NCBI GenBank assembly: GCA_013812265.1
Contig: JACCTQ010000159.1
Coordinates: 1-5,031, forward strand
From: Actinomycetota bacterium
Lineage (GTDB): Bacteria > Actinomycetota > Thermoleophilia > Gaiellales > Gaiellaceae
Length of the DNA stretch: 5,031 nt
Direction: 5' to 3'
In this document: piece by piece, positions 1 to 5,031 of the stretch
Numbering within the stretch: the stretch's first letter is position 1
How the letters are laid out: each line of letters begins with the position of its first letter
Made by a program: the position numbers and the translations under genes
Notes under the pieces: generated by a model
The model's input: only the letters and a program-made list of their open reading frames with translations
What the model was told of the DNA's origin: nothing
Database searches by the model: none

Positions 1-1448
1 CACTCGTAGCGGGAGTCGTGCGCGGGCCGGGCCCGGACGGGGCAACGGCGGCGAGCCATCGCGAGGCGCCGTTGATCTCGTACACGCCGGCCGAGGACAT
101 CACGGACTTCTTCATGTTCCGGTCGTATGAGACCGGCAACACGGACAAGGTCGTGATGATCATGAACGTCAACCCGATGTCCGAGCCGAGCGCCGGACCG
201 AACTTCTACAACTTCGACCCGAACGCGACGTACTCGTTCAACGTCGACAACAACCAGGACGGCGCCGCCGACCTGCGGTTCGACGTCAACTTCACGACGG
301 AGATTCGCGGAGTCGTGCGAGATCTGGGCCTGCCGTTCTCGTATGCGGCTCTGCCTCCGATCACGACACTTGACGGCGCTGGGTCAGAAGGCCTCGGGCT
401 CCGTCAGAGGTACTCCGTCCGGTCGAGTGCGACCGGTCTGCTCGCGAATGATCTGATTGCCGTCCCTTCGCGGGTGGGGGCCCTCACGATGCCGGACTAC
501 GGCTCGCTGACCGGTCAGGGCATCTACACGAGCGCTAAGACGGCGAATCCGAGTCTCCCCAGCGGCGTACGGGTTTTTGCCGGACAACGCCAGGATCCGT
601 TCTATATCGATCTCGGTGGGCTCTTCGACACGGCGAACTTCCAGCGGAGCCCGCCGCTCCTGACGGCTCCCGAGGATGCGAACGACAACGCGAACGCTTT
701 CGGCGTCGACACGTTGTCGGGCTTCAACGTGAGCACCATCGCGATCGAGGTGCCGTTCAGCATGGTCGCTCCCGCGGGCGGCGGCACGATCGGTGCCTAC
801 GCTAGCGTGAGCAAGTTCGTGAGCACGGTGTCCGGCGCCGGTTCCGGCCGGGGCACGGCGGCGTTCACGCAGACGAACCGCATGGCCAATCCGCTCGTGA
901 ACGAGCTGGTCATCGGCACGATCGACAAGGATCGCTGGAACGCACTTCCGCCCGCTCGGGACGGGGAGTTCGCCCAGTACATCCTGAGCCCCCGGTATGC
1001 GACCTTGCTCGAGCTGCGGTTCATGGTGCCGCCGGGTTGTGTGCCGCTGTTCCTGGCACCCGACCAGGTGGCAGCTTGCACCAAGACGAACCGGATCGAC
1101 CTGGTGAACGCGTTCGCCAAGTACAGCCCGACAGGTCCCCTGACGGGCGACTGGCTGCGCCTGAACCTCAACGCTCCTCCCACGCCGCTCGCAAGCCAGA
1201 AGCGGCTGGGCGGTCTCGCCGGCGACGCGGCCGGCTACCCGAACGGGCGGCGGCCGCGTGACGACGTCACCGACATCGCCACGCGCGTCGTGGGTGGCCA
1301 GAACTACGTGACCGCGAGGGCCGGAGACGGCGTGAACGTCGACGATGCCGCTCTCCCGAACGCGTTCCCGTACCTGGCCGATCCGTCGGACGGCCGGAAC
1401 CGTGTCCACTTCAACCGGACTGCGGCACCGGGTGCCGCAGGACCGTAG
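1..1448 (+). CDS. DUF4331 family secreted protein, 5'-truncated by window edge
   Basis: Recognised as DUF4331 by the N-terminal SHREAPLIS block (from 54), followed by D-I-T-D-F-F-M-F-R, the FDPNATYSFNVDNNQDG region, and the C-terminal signature: NGRR, DDVTDIA (1260-1280), GDGVNVDD and AFPYLADP (1362-1385). The biochemical role of the family is not established. The frame is open to the left edge (first complete codon at 3) and reads L-V-A-G-V-V before ...GATAASHREAP. That looks like the end of a signal-peptide core plus an Ala-rich cleavage site, so the protein is probably exported. A GTG at 18 could serve as a start but would discard the signal peptide and leave no hydrophobic leader; I therefore treat the gene as 5'-partial. 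About 480 codons are visible, near full length for the family as I know it. The only two cysteines (codons 1038 and 1077) are 13 residues apart and could form a disulfide. The TPR gene follows after 23 bases, so co-transcription is likely. Family call is firm; function unknown. Confidence 0.9.
   Translation, partial: LVAGVVRGPGPDGATAASHREAPLISYTPAEDITDFFMFRSYETGNTDKVVMIMNVNPMSEPSAGPNFYNFDPNATYSFNVDNNQDGAADLRFDVNFTTEIRGVVRDLGLPFSYAALPPITTLDGAGSEGLGLRQRYSVRSSATGLLANDLIAVPSRVGALTMPDYGSLTGQGIYTSAKTANPSLPSGVRVFAGQRQDPFYIDLGGLFDTANFQRSPPLLTAPEDANDNANAFGVDTLSGFNVSTIAIEVPFSMVAPAGGGTIGAYASVSKFVSTVSGAGSGRGTAAFTQTNRMANPLVNELVIGTIDKDRWNALPPARDGEFAQYILSPRYATLLELRFMVPPGCVPLFLAPDQVAACTKTNRIDLVNAFAKYSPTGPLTGDWLRLNLNAPPTPLASQKRLGGLAGDAAGYPNGRRPRDDVTDIATRVVGGQNYVTARAGDGVNVDDAALPNAFPYLADPSDGRNRVHFNRTAAPGAAGP
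1420..1440 (+). promoter_or_regulatory. Perfect stem-loop at the 3' end of the DUF4331 gene
   Basis: CTGCGGCAC (1420-1428) is perfectly complementary to GTGCCGCAG (1432-1440) around a CGG loop. It lies in the last codons, ending 5 bases before the TAG at 1446. No T-run follows, so it is not a canonical intrinsic terminator. It could stabilise an mRNA 3' end or pause polymerase; the structure is seen, the function is inferred. Confidence 0.5.
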
Positions 1449-1452
1449 GCGA

Positions 1453-1468
1453 CCCTCGTAGTCGAGGG
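1453..1468 (+). promoter_or_regulatory. Intergenic stem-loop enclosing the TPR-gene Shine-Dalgarno
   Basis: CCCTCG (1453-1458) pairs with CGAGGG (1463-1468) around a TAGT loop, inside the 23-base gap between the DUF4331 stop (1448) and the TPR start (1472). The only Shine-Dalgarno-like run before the TPR start, GAGGG at 1464-1468, is the 3' arm of this stem. A ribosome terminating at 1448 would cover the 5' arm and could open the site, which would give translational coupling. The pairing is directly visible; the regulatory role is inferred. Confidence 0.45.
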
Positions 1469-1471
1469 CAG

Positions 1472-2794
1472 ATGACGCGAAAACTCGCGTTGGCAGGGAC
1501 GGTGGCGGCAATCGCCGCCACCGTCTTCCTGCTCGGAGGCGCGCTTTCACCGGCGCCCGACGCCGAGCCGGCCGTCGGCCCGCTCCCCGCGTCGAGCGCT
1601 GTCGCCGAGCGCTCGCTTGCCGGCTTCAGGATCGGAAACACCGTACAACTCGTCGAGCGGCTGCAAGCAAGCCTGCGCCGCCGGCCAGAAGACGTTCGCT
1701 CGTTGCAGCTGCTCGGCCTCGCATACGAGCAGCGCGCGCGGGAAACCGCCGATCCGAGCTACTACCCCAAGGCGGAAGGGGTGCTGAGGCACGCTCTTCG
1801 TCTCGCTCCCAACGACGCGGTGGCCACGAGTGGACTCGGTTCGCTCGCACTTGCCCGCCATCGCTTCCGCGACGCGCTTGCGCTCGGCCGGCGAGCCGTC
1901 GCTCTCGCGCCCAAGACTGCGCGTAACTGGGGCATCGTCGGAGACGCCCTCATCGAGCTCGGTCGCTACGACGAAGCGTTTCGCGCCTTCGACACCATGA
2001 TTCGTCTGGAGCCCGATCTACCGGCGTACGCGCGTATCTCGTACGCGCGCGAGCTCCTGGGGCGTCCGCAGGCGGCGATCCGGCCGATGCAGGCGGCTGT
2101 CGACGCGAGCGGGTTCGAGCGCGAGCCGTTCGCCTGGACGAGCGTGCAGCTCGGAAAGCTCCTCTGGTCGGTGGGCAGGATCGACGCTGCAGGCGAGCAG
2201 TACAGGCTCGCCCTCAGATTCTTCCCCGGTTACGTGCACGCGCTCGACGCGCTCGCCCAGGTGGAGGCCGCGCGCGGACGGCTGAAGCGCGCCATCGAAC
2301 TGGAGCGGCGGGCGGTAGATGCCATGCCTTTGCCGCAGTTCGCGGGAGCTCTCGGCGACCTGTATCGGGTCGCGGGCAAGCCGGCGCTCGCGCGGCGACA
2401 ATACGCGCTTGTGGGCGCCATCGAGCGACTCTTGAACGCGAACGGCGTGAAGACCGATCTCGAGGCGGCGCTCTTCAACGCGGACCACGGCATCCGTCCC
2501 GGTGACACGCTCGCGCGCGCCCGCCTCGCGCAGAGAGAGCGCCCGAGCATCGACGGCAACGACGTCCTCGCCTGGACGCTCGAGCGCAATGGTCGCTGCG
2601 CCGAGGCGCTGTACTACTCGAAGCGCGCCCTCAGGCTGGGCACAAAGGATGCGCTCAAATTCTTCCACCGCGGGATGATCGAGCGCTGTCTCGGCAACCG
2701 GGCGGAGAGCAAGCGCTGGCTGCGCCGCGCGCTCGCCTTGAACCCGCATTTCTCGATTCTGTGGTCGCCCACGGCAAGGAAGTTGGCAGCGTGA
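1472..2794 (+). CDS. Exported tetratricopeptide-repeat (TPR) protein
   Basis: A 440-residue protein. Residues 1-4 are basic (MTRK) and 5-26 form a hydrophobic stretch rich in Ala, Val and Leu, then a Pro/Ala-rich spacer to about 45. This indicates export by a signal peptide or an N-terminal membrane anchor. Most of the rest is TPR-like helical hairpins with the usual small/aromatic spacing: about 75-112, 116-147, 150-181, 185-215, 220-252, 254-286 and 288-320, then 363-394 and 396-427. Residues about 321-362 (including FNADHG) break the repeat array and look like a conserved linker. TPRs are protein-interaction scaffolds; I infer that this one binds an extracytoplasmic partner, possibly the DUF4331 protein or the large external domain of the next gene's transporter. 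The start is ATG at 1472; its weak GAGGG Shine-Dalgarno is only 3 bases upstream and lies in a stem. The stop overlaps the next start as GTGA, implying coupling. No catalytic motif is seen; the two cysteines (376, 406) are isolated. Confidence 0.88.
   Translation: MTRKLALAGTVAAIAATVFLLGGALSPAPDAEPAVGPLPASSAVAERSLAGFRIGNTVQLVERLQASLRRRPEDVRSLQLLGLAYEQRARETADPSYYPKAEGVLRHALRLAPNDAVATSGLGSLALARHRFRDALALGRRAVALAPKTARNWGIVGDALIELGRYDEAFRAFDTMIRLEPDLPAYARISYARELLGRPQAAIRPMQAAVDASGFEREPFAWTSVQLGKLLWSVGRIDAAGEQYRLALRFFPGYVHALDALAQVEAARGRLKRAIELERRAVDAMPLPQFAGALGDLYRVAGKPALARRQYALVGAIERLLNANGVKTDLEAALFNADHGIRPGDTLARARLAQRERPSIDGNDVLAWTLERNGRCAEALYYSKRALRLGTKDALKFFHRGMIERCLGNRAESKRWLRRALALNPHFSILWSPTARKLAA
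1498..1525 (+). promoter_or_regulatory. Perfect 12-bp stem-loop early in the TPR gene
   Basis: GACGGTGGCGGC (1498-1509) is an exact reverse complement of GCCGCCACCGTC (1514-1525) with the loop AATC. G-T pairs could extend the stem by two. It starts 26 bases downstream of the ATG and encodes the palindrome-like residues T-V-A-A-I-A-A-T-V of the hydrophobic leader. Such a GC-rich hairpin should be very stable in mRNA and could slow early elongation or block exonucleases. It may instead be a by-product of Ala/Val/Thr codons in a GC-rich genome. Confidence 0.45.
2776..2782 (+). promoter_or_regulatory. Shine-Dalgarno deciding the GTG start at 2791
   Basis: AAGGAAG lies inside the TPR coding region, 8 bases before the GTG at 2791. 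This spacing supports 2791 over the in-frame GTG at 2761, whose extra residues (MVAHGKEVGS) would precede the natural signal peptide. Confidence 0.7.
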
Positions 2795-4200
2795 GAAAGG
2801 TACTCCTGCTGACGCTACTCGTAACCACGCTTGCCGCTCCGGCAAGCGTTGCCGCGCATCCGCTCGGAAATTTCACGGTCAACCGCTTCAGTGCTCTCGA
2901 GCCCTCGGGTAATCGCATCTACGTCCGCTACGTGCTCGACATGGCCGAAGTGCCGGCTTTCCAGGAACGACAGCGGATCGGGGACGAGGGAGCCTACGCG
3001 CGCCGCCTGAGCGACCGCATCGCTCGCGGGTTGCGGCTGGACGTCGCAGGAGAGACCGTGCGGCTCGCGCCGGTGACGCACACGCTTGCCTTCCCGCCCG
3101 GCGCCGCCGGCCTGCGGACGCTGCGGCTCGAGCTGGTCCTACGGACGCCTTCACTCGAGCACGGTGACGCGCCGGTGGCGGTTCGGTACCGCGACACGAA
3201 CTTCGCCTCGAGGATCGGGTGGAAAGAGATCGTCCTCGCTTCGCCGCGCGACGATCAGATTCGCTCTGCGACCGTCCCGCGCGAAAGCATCAGTGAGGAT
3301 CTGCTCGCGTATCCGAGCGACCTTCTGCGCAGCCCGCTCGACGTGACCCGCGCACAGGCTCTGCTCGTGCTCTCTGGAGCGCCTGGGCCGCTACCATCGC
3401 TGCGATCGAGGGCGGAGCTCGAGCGCAGGGTGGCCGTCCGAGAGAGCGGCGACGGTGGCTTCGCCAGCTTGATCGCGAAAGACGATCTCAGCGCCGGCTT
3501 CATCGCGCTGTCGCTGCTGCTCGCCCTCTTCTGGGGCGCTGCCCACGCGTTCAGCCCCGGGCACGGCAAGGCGATCGTCGCGGGGTATCTGGTCGGCTCC
3601 CGCGGCACGCCCCGGCACGCCGTCCTGCTTGGCGTCATCGTCACGGTCACGCACACGATTGGCGTCTTCGCGCTCGGACTCGTGACCCTGGCTCTCTCGG
3701 AGTTCATCGTCCCCGACCAGCTCTATCCGTGGCTCAACCTCGTGTCGGCGCTGCTCGTGGTCGGTGTCGGGCTAGCGATCCTGCGCTGGCGCATCCGCGC
3801 CTGGCGGCGACCAGACGAGGCAGCACACGAGCACGATCACGGCCACCACCACGGCCACGGTCACGATCACTCACACGGTCAGGACGCGATGGGTCGGCGC
3901 GGCCTCCTGGGGATCGGCATCTCGGCGGGGATCATTCCGTGTCCCACCGCGCTCGTCGTCCTGCTCGCTGCGATCTCGCTGCAGCGAGTCGGGTACGGGC
4001 TCGTACTGATCGTCGCCTTCAGCGTGGGGCTCGCGCTGGCAGTGACCGGCATCGGACTGCTCGCGGTGACCGCTCAGCGGCGTTTCAGCCGCATGAGCTT
4101 CAACGGCCCCGTCATCCGCGCTCTACCTGCCCTGAGCGCCTTCGCCGTCATCGGCGTCGGCGTCGTCATGGCCGTGCGCGCGCTTCCCCAGATCGTCTAG
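2791..4200 (+). CDS. NicO/RcnA-type nickel/cobalt transporter with large extracytoplasmic N-terminal domain
   Basis: A 469-residue membrane protein. Residues 1-22 (MRKVLLLTLL..., ending V-A-A) form a signal peptide, so the mature chain should begin His23-Pro-Leu-Gly-Asn-Phe. Residues about 23-230 form a soluble extracytoplasmic domain carrying HPLGNFTVNRF and LDMAEVPAFQ (49-58), blocks I recognise from transporters of this type. Six membrane helices follow at about 236-254, 277-303, 312-333, 372-396, 403-428 and 449-466. Family motifs: H252-A-F-S-P-G-H258-G-K, T287-H288-T and I382-P-C384-P-T. Between helices 3 and 4 is a histidine-rich loop (346-362; 10 His in 17 residues), placed in the cytoplasm by the positive-inside rule. 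The predicted role is Ni2+/Co2+ movement across the cytoplasmic membrane; direction cannot be read from sequence, since the RcnA branch exports and other branches are proposed importers. The GTG start overlaps the TPR stop by 4 bases, and the next transporter follows after 15 bases. Family confidence is high, metal identity moderate. Confidence 0.88.
   Translation: MRKVLLLTLLVTTLAAPASVAAHPLGNFTVNRFSALEPSGNRIYVRYVLDMAEVPAFQERQRIGDEGAYARRLSDRIARGLRLDVAGETVRLAPVTHTLAFPPGAAGLRTLRLELVLRTPSLEHGDAPVAVRYRDTNFASRIGWKEIVLASPRDDQIRSATVPRESISEDLLAYPSDLLRSPLDVTRAQALLVLSGAPGPLPSLRSRAELERRVAVRESGDGGFASLIAKDDLSAGFIALSLLLALFWGAAHAFSPGHGKAIVAGYLVGSRGTPRHAVLLGVIVTVTHTIGVFALGLVTLALSEFIVPDQLYPWLNLVSALLVVGVGLAILRWRIRAWRRPDEAAHEHDHGHHHGHGHDHSHGQDAMGRRGLLGIGISAGIIPCPTALVVLLAAISLQRVGYGLVLIVAFSVGLALAVTGIGLLAVTAQRRFSRMSFNGPVIRALPALSAFAVIGVGVVMAVRALPQIV
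2827..2849 (+). promoter_or_regulatory. Perfect 10-bp stem-loop in the signal-peptide region of the NicO-type gene
   Basis: ACGCTTGCCG (2827-2836) pairs exactly with CGGCAAGCGT (2840-2849) around a CTC loop, starting 36 bases after the GTG. Its place early in the gene resembles the 1498-1525 stem-loop in the preceding gene. No T-run follows. A role in early translation or mRNA stability is inference. Confidence 0.35.
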
Positions 4201-4201
4201 T

Positions 4202-4210
4202 AGGAGGAGA
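4202..4210 (+). promoter_or_regulatory. Strong Shine-Dalgarno for the second transporter
   Basis: AGGAGGAGA directly follows the stop of the upstream gene. Its AGGAGG core (4202-4207) ends 8 bases before the ATG at 4216, which fixes that start and predicts efficient initiation independent of coupling. Confidence 0.8.
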
Positions 4211-4215
4211 TTTGC

Positions 4216-4959
4216 ATGTTCGGAATCGATGATCGACTCGCAACCTTGTCGGACGGGGCATCGATCTGGATCGTGCTCGCCGTCGCGATTCTCCTTGGTT
4301 TGCGCCATGCCACCGATCCCGACCACCTTGCCGCGGTGACGACCCTCATCGCCGGTGGTAAAGACCGGGCCGGCCGGGCGGCAGCCCGGCTCGGCCTTGC
4401 CTGGGGCCTCGGGCACGCGACCACGTTGTTCGTCTTCGGGCTGCCCATCGTCCTCTTCAACAAGTATCTCCCGGAGAGGGTCATGCAGGCGGCTGAGACG
4501 GCGATCGCGCTCGTGATCGTCTACCTGGCGGTTCGTCTCCTCGTACGCTGGCAGCGCGGATACTTCCACATGCACCTTCACCGCCACGACGGCGGCAGCC
4601 ACGCTCACCTGCACTCACACGCGCAAGCGGAGGATCATGCTCACCCGCACGTGTCCAGAACGCCGCTCGCCGCGTACGGCATCGGTCTCGTCCACGGAAT
4701 GGGTGGCAGTGCCGGCGTCGGCGTCCTGCTCGTTGCCTCTATCGAATCGAGGCTCTTGGCCGTCCTCTCGCTGGCCCTGCTCGCCGTCTTCACGGCCGTG
4801 TCGATGACGATGCTCACTGGAGGATTCGGCCTGACCCTCGTCAGCCGCCCCGTCCGGGCGGCCTTCAACGGCATTGCTCCGGCCCTTGGCCTGGCCAGCC
4901 TCGGGTTCGGGATCTGGTACGGCAGCGCGGCCTGGGGTCTCACCGCGTACCCCTTCTGA
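4216..4959 (+). CDS. UreH/NiCoT-like six-helix transporter, putative nickel/cobalt permease
   Basis: A 247-residue integral membrane protein. The key signature is in helix 1: L29-R-H31-A-T-D-P-D36-H37, the HX4DH metal-selectivity motif of nickel/cobalt permeases. Further motifs are L65-G-H-A-T-T in helix 2 and G157-L-V-H160-G-M-G-G-S-A-G in helix 4; the last resembles UreH-type proteins (VHGLAGSA) more than classical NixA/HoxN. Predicted helices lie at about 16-33, 61-81, 92-110, 150-174, 180-200 and 213-238. A histidine-rich segment (118-145, nt 4567-4650; 11 His, largely alternating HxH) joins helices 3 and 4 and is predicted cytoplasmic because RWQR precedes it. The protein is shorter than classical eight-helix NiCoT proteins but suits the UreH/HupE size range. 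There is no cleavable signal peptide. It lies 15 bases after the NicO-type gene with its own strong Shine-Dalgarno. The likely role is Ni2+ or Co2+ transport; another divalent metal is possible. No urease or hydrogenase gene is in the window to settle the substrate. Confidence 0.85.
   Translation: MFGIDDRLATLSDGASIWIVLAVAILLGLRHATDPDHLAAVTTLIAGGKDRAGRAAARLGLAWGLGHATTLFVFGLPIVLFNKYLPERVMQAAETAIALVIVYLAVRLLVRWQRGYFHMHLHRHDGGSHAHLHSHAQAEDHAHPHVSRTPLAAYGIGLVHGMGGSAGVGVLLVASIESRLLAVLSLALLAVFTAVSMTMLTGGFGLTLVSRPVRAAFNGIAPALGLASLGFGIWYGSAAWGLTAYPF
4373..4390 (+). other. GC-rich 7-bp inverted repeat within the UreH-like gene
   Basis: GCCGGGC (4373-4379) and GCCCGGC (4384-4390) are complementary around GGCA. 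It encodes part of the positively charged loop between helices 1 and 2. Such short GC palindromes arise easily in this composition, so no function is claimed. Confidence 0.2.
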
Positions 4960-5009
4960 GAGATCTGCGGAGGAGGGACGTCGTCACCCTCGAATGCCGG
5001 AGAACCCTA

Positions 5010-5017
5010 AAGGAGGT
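5010..5017 (+). promoter_or_regulatory. Near-perfect Shine-Dalgarno for the gene starting at 5021
   Basis: AAGGAGGT matches the 16S anti-Shine-Dalgarno almost fully; its AGGAGG core ends 4 bases before the ATG at 5021. A second purine run (GGAGGAGGGA, 4969-4978) lies 15 bases before an in-frame ATG at 4994, which is too far for a standard site, so 5021 is preferred. Confidence 0.65.
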
Positions 5018-5020
5018 CTC

Positions 5021-5031
5021 ATGACCGGCAT
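5021..5031 (+). CDS. Start of a fifth gene, cut by the right edge
   Basis: Only ATG ACC GGC AT is present (Met-Thr-Gly and an incomplete codon), so no product can be assigned. The call rests on the strong Shine-Dalgarno just upstream, the same strand, and the 61-base gap after the UreH-like gene with no terminator hairpin, all of which suggest the operon continues. An in-frame ATG at 4994 would add nine residues (MPENPKGGL) but lacks a well-placed Shine-Dalgarno. Confidence 0.55.

Noticed and set aside
18..20. GTG at 18 as the true start of the DUF4331 gene
   Set aside because: The frame is open to the left edge with hydrophobic residues (LVAGVV) just upstream, as expected for a signal peptide. 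Starting at 18 would remove the export signal.
1420..1468. Intrinsic transcription terminator after the DUF4331 gene
   Set aside because: The hairpins are there but no T-run follows either, and the downstream genes are tightly packed on the same strand.
384..1550. Long minus-strand reading frame (388 aa) opposite the DUF4331 gene
   Set aside because: It is an Arg-rich, low-complexity translation with no recognisable domain, typical of the antisense of a GC-rich gene; the sense strand has clear family motifs.
2761..2790. Upstream GTG start for the NicO-type gene
   Set aside because: It adds ten polar residues before a proper signal peptide. The GTG at 2791 has AAGGAAG at ideal spacing and gives the common GTGA stop/start overlap.
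2018..2845. Minus-strand reading frame (275 aa) opposite the TPR gene
   Set aside because: The opposite strand encodes well-formed TPRs. This frame has an Arg/Glu-biased shadow composition and no domain.
3729..4232. Plus-strand 167-aa frame inside the NicO-type gene
   Set aside because: It is out of frame with the transporter, extremely Arg-rich, has no domain, and runs across the next gene's start.
4960..5020. Promoter, terminator or riboswitch in the 61-base gap
   Set aside because: No convincing -35/-10 pair, stable hairpin or riboswitch core was seen; only two purine-rich Shine-Dalgarno-like runs.

Overview
The window is a gene-dense, GC-rich stretch of bacterial DNA. Every convincing gene is on the + strand and nearly every codon ends in G or C. 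The genes have strong GGAGG-type ribosome binding sites and very short or negative spacing. This suggests a high-GC actinobacterium-like organism, perhaps of a Thermoleophilia/Gaiella-type lineage. That placement is inferred from composition and gene types only; no rRNA or marker gene is present.

Layout: (1) positions 1-1448 hold the 3' part of a secreted DUF4331-family protein, cut by the left edge, with the tail of a probable signal peptide still visible. (2) 1472-2794 encodes an exported or membrane-anchored tetratricopeptide-repeat (TPR) protein. (3) 2791-4200, overlapping the TPR gene by a GTGA tetranucleotide, encodes a NicO/RcnA-type nickel/cobalt transporter with a signal peptide and a large extracytoplasmic N-terminal domain. 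(4) 4216-4959 encodes a second, smaller six-helix transporter of the UreH/NiCoT-like kind. (5) The first codons of a fifth gene start at 5021 behind a near-perfect Shine-Dalgarno. The set looks like the middle of one operon. I see no promoter and no T-tracted terminator in the window.

How they may work together: the two transporters have similar predicted six-helix layouts, each with a histidine-rich loop between helices 3 and 4, and both carry family motifs for divalent metal (Ni/Co) transport. The DUF4331 and TPR proteins are both predicted to lie outside the cytoplasmic membrane and have no established biochemical role. A plausible but unproven reading is an envelope metal-handling module in which secreted proteins work with two different transporters.

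The most notable non-coding signal is three closely spaced perfect stem-loops (1420-1440, 1453-1468, 1498-1525) straddling the DUF4331/TPR junction. The middle one contains the putative Shine-Dalgarno of the TPR gene. A further perfect stem-loop (2827-2849) lies in the signal-peptide region of the transporter gene. No RNA genes, mobile elements, CRISPR arrays or gene-free stretches over 300 bases were seen.
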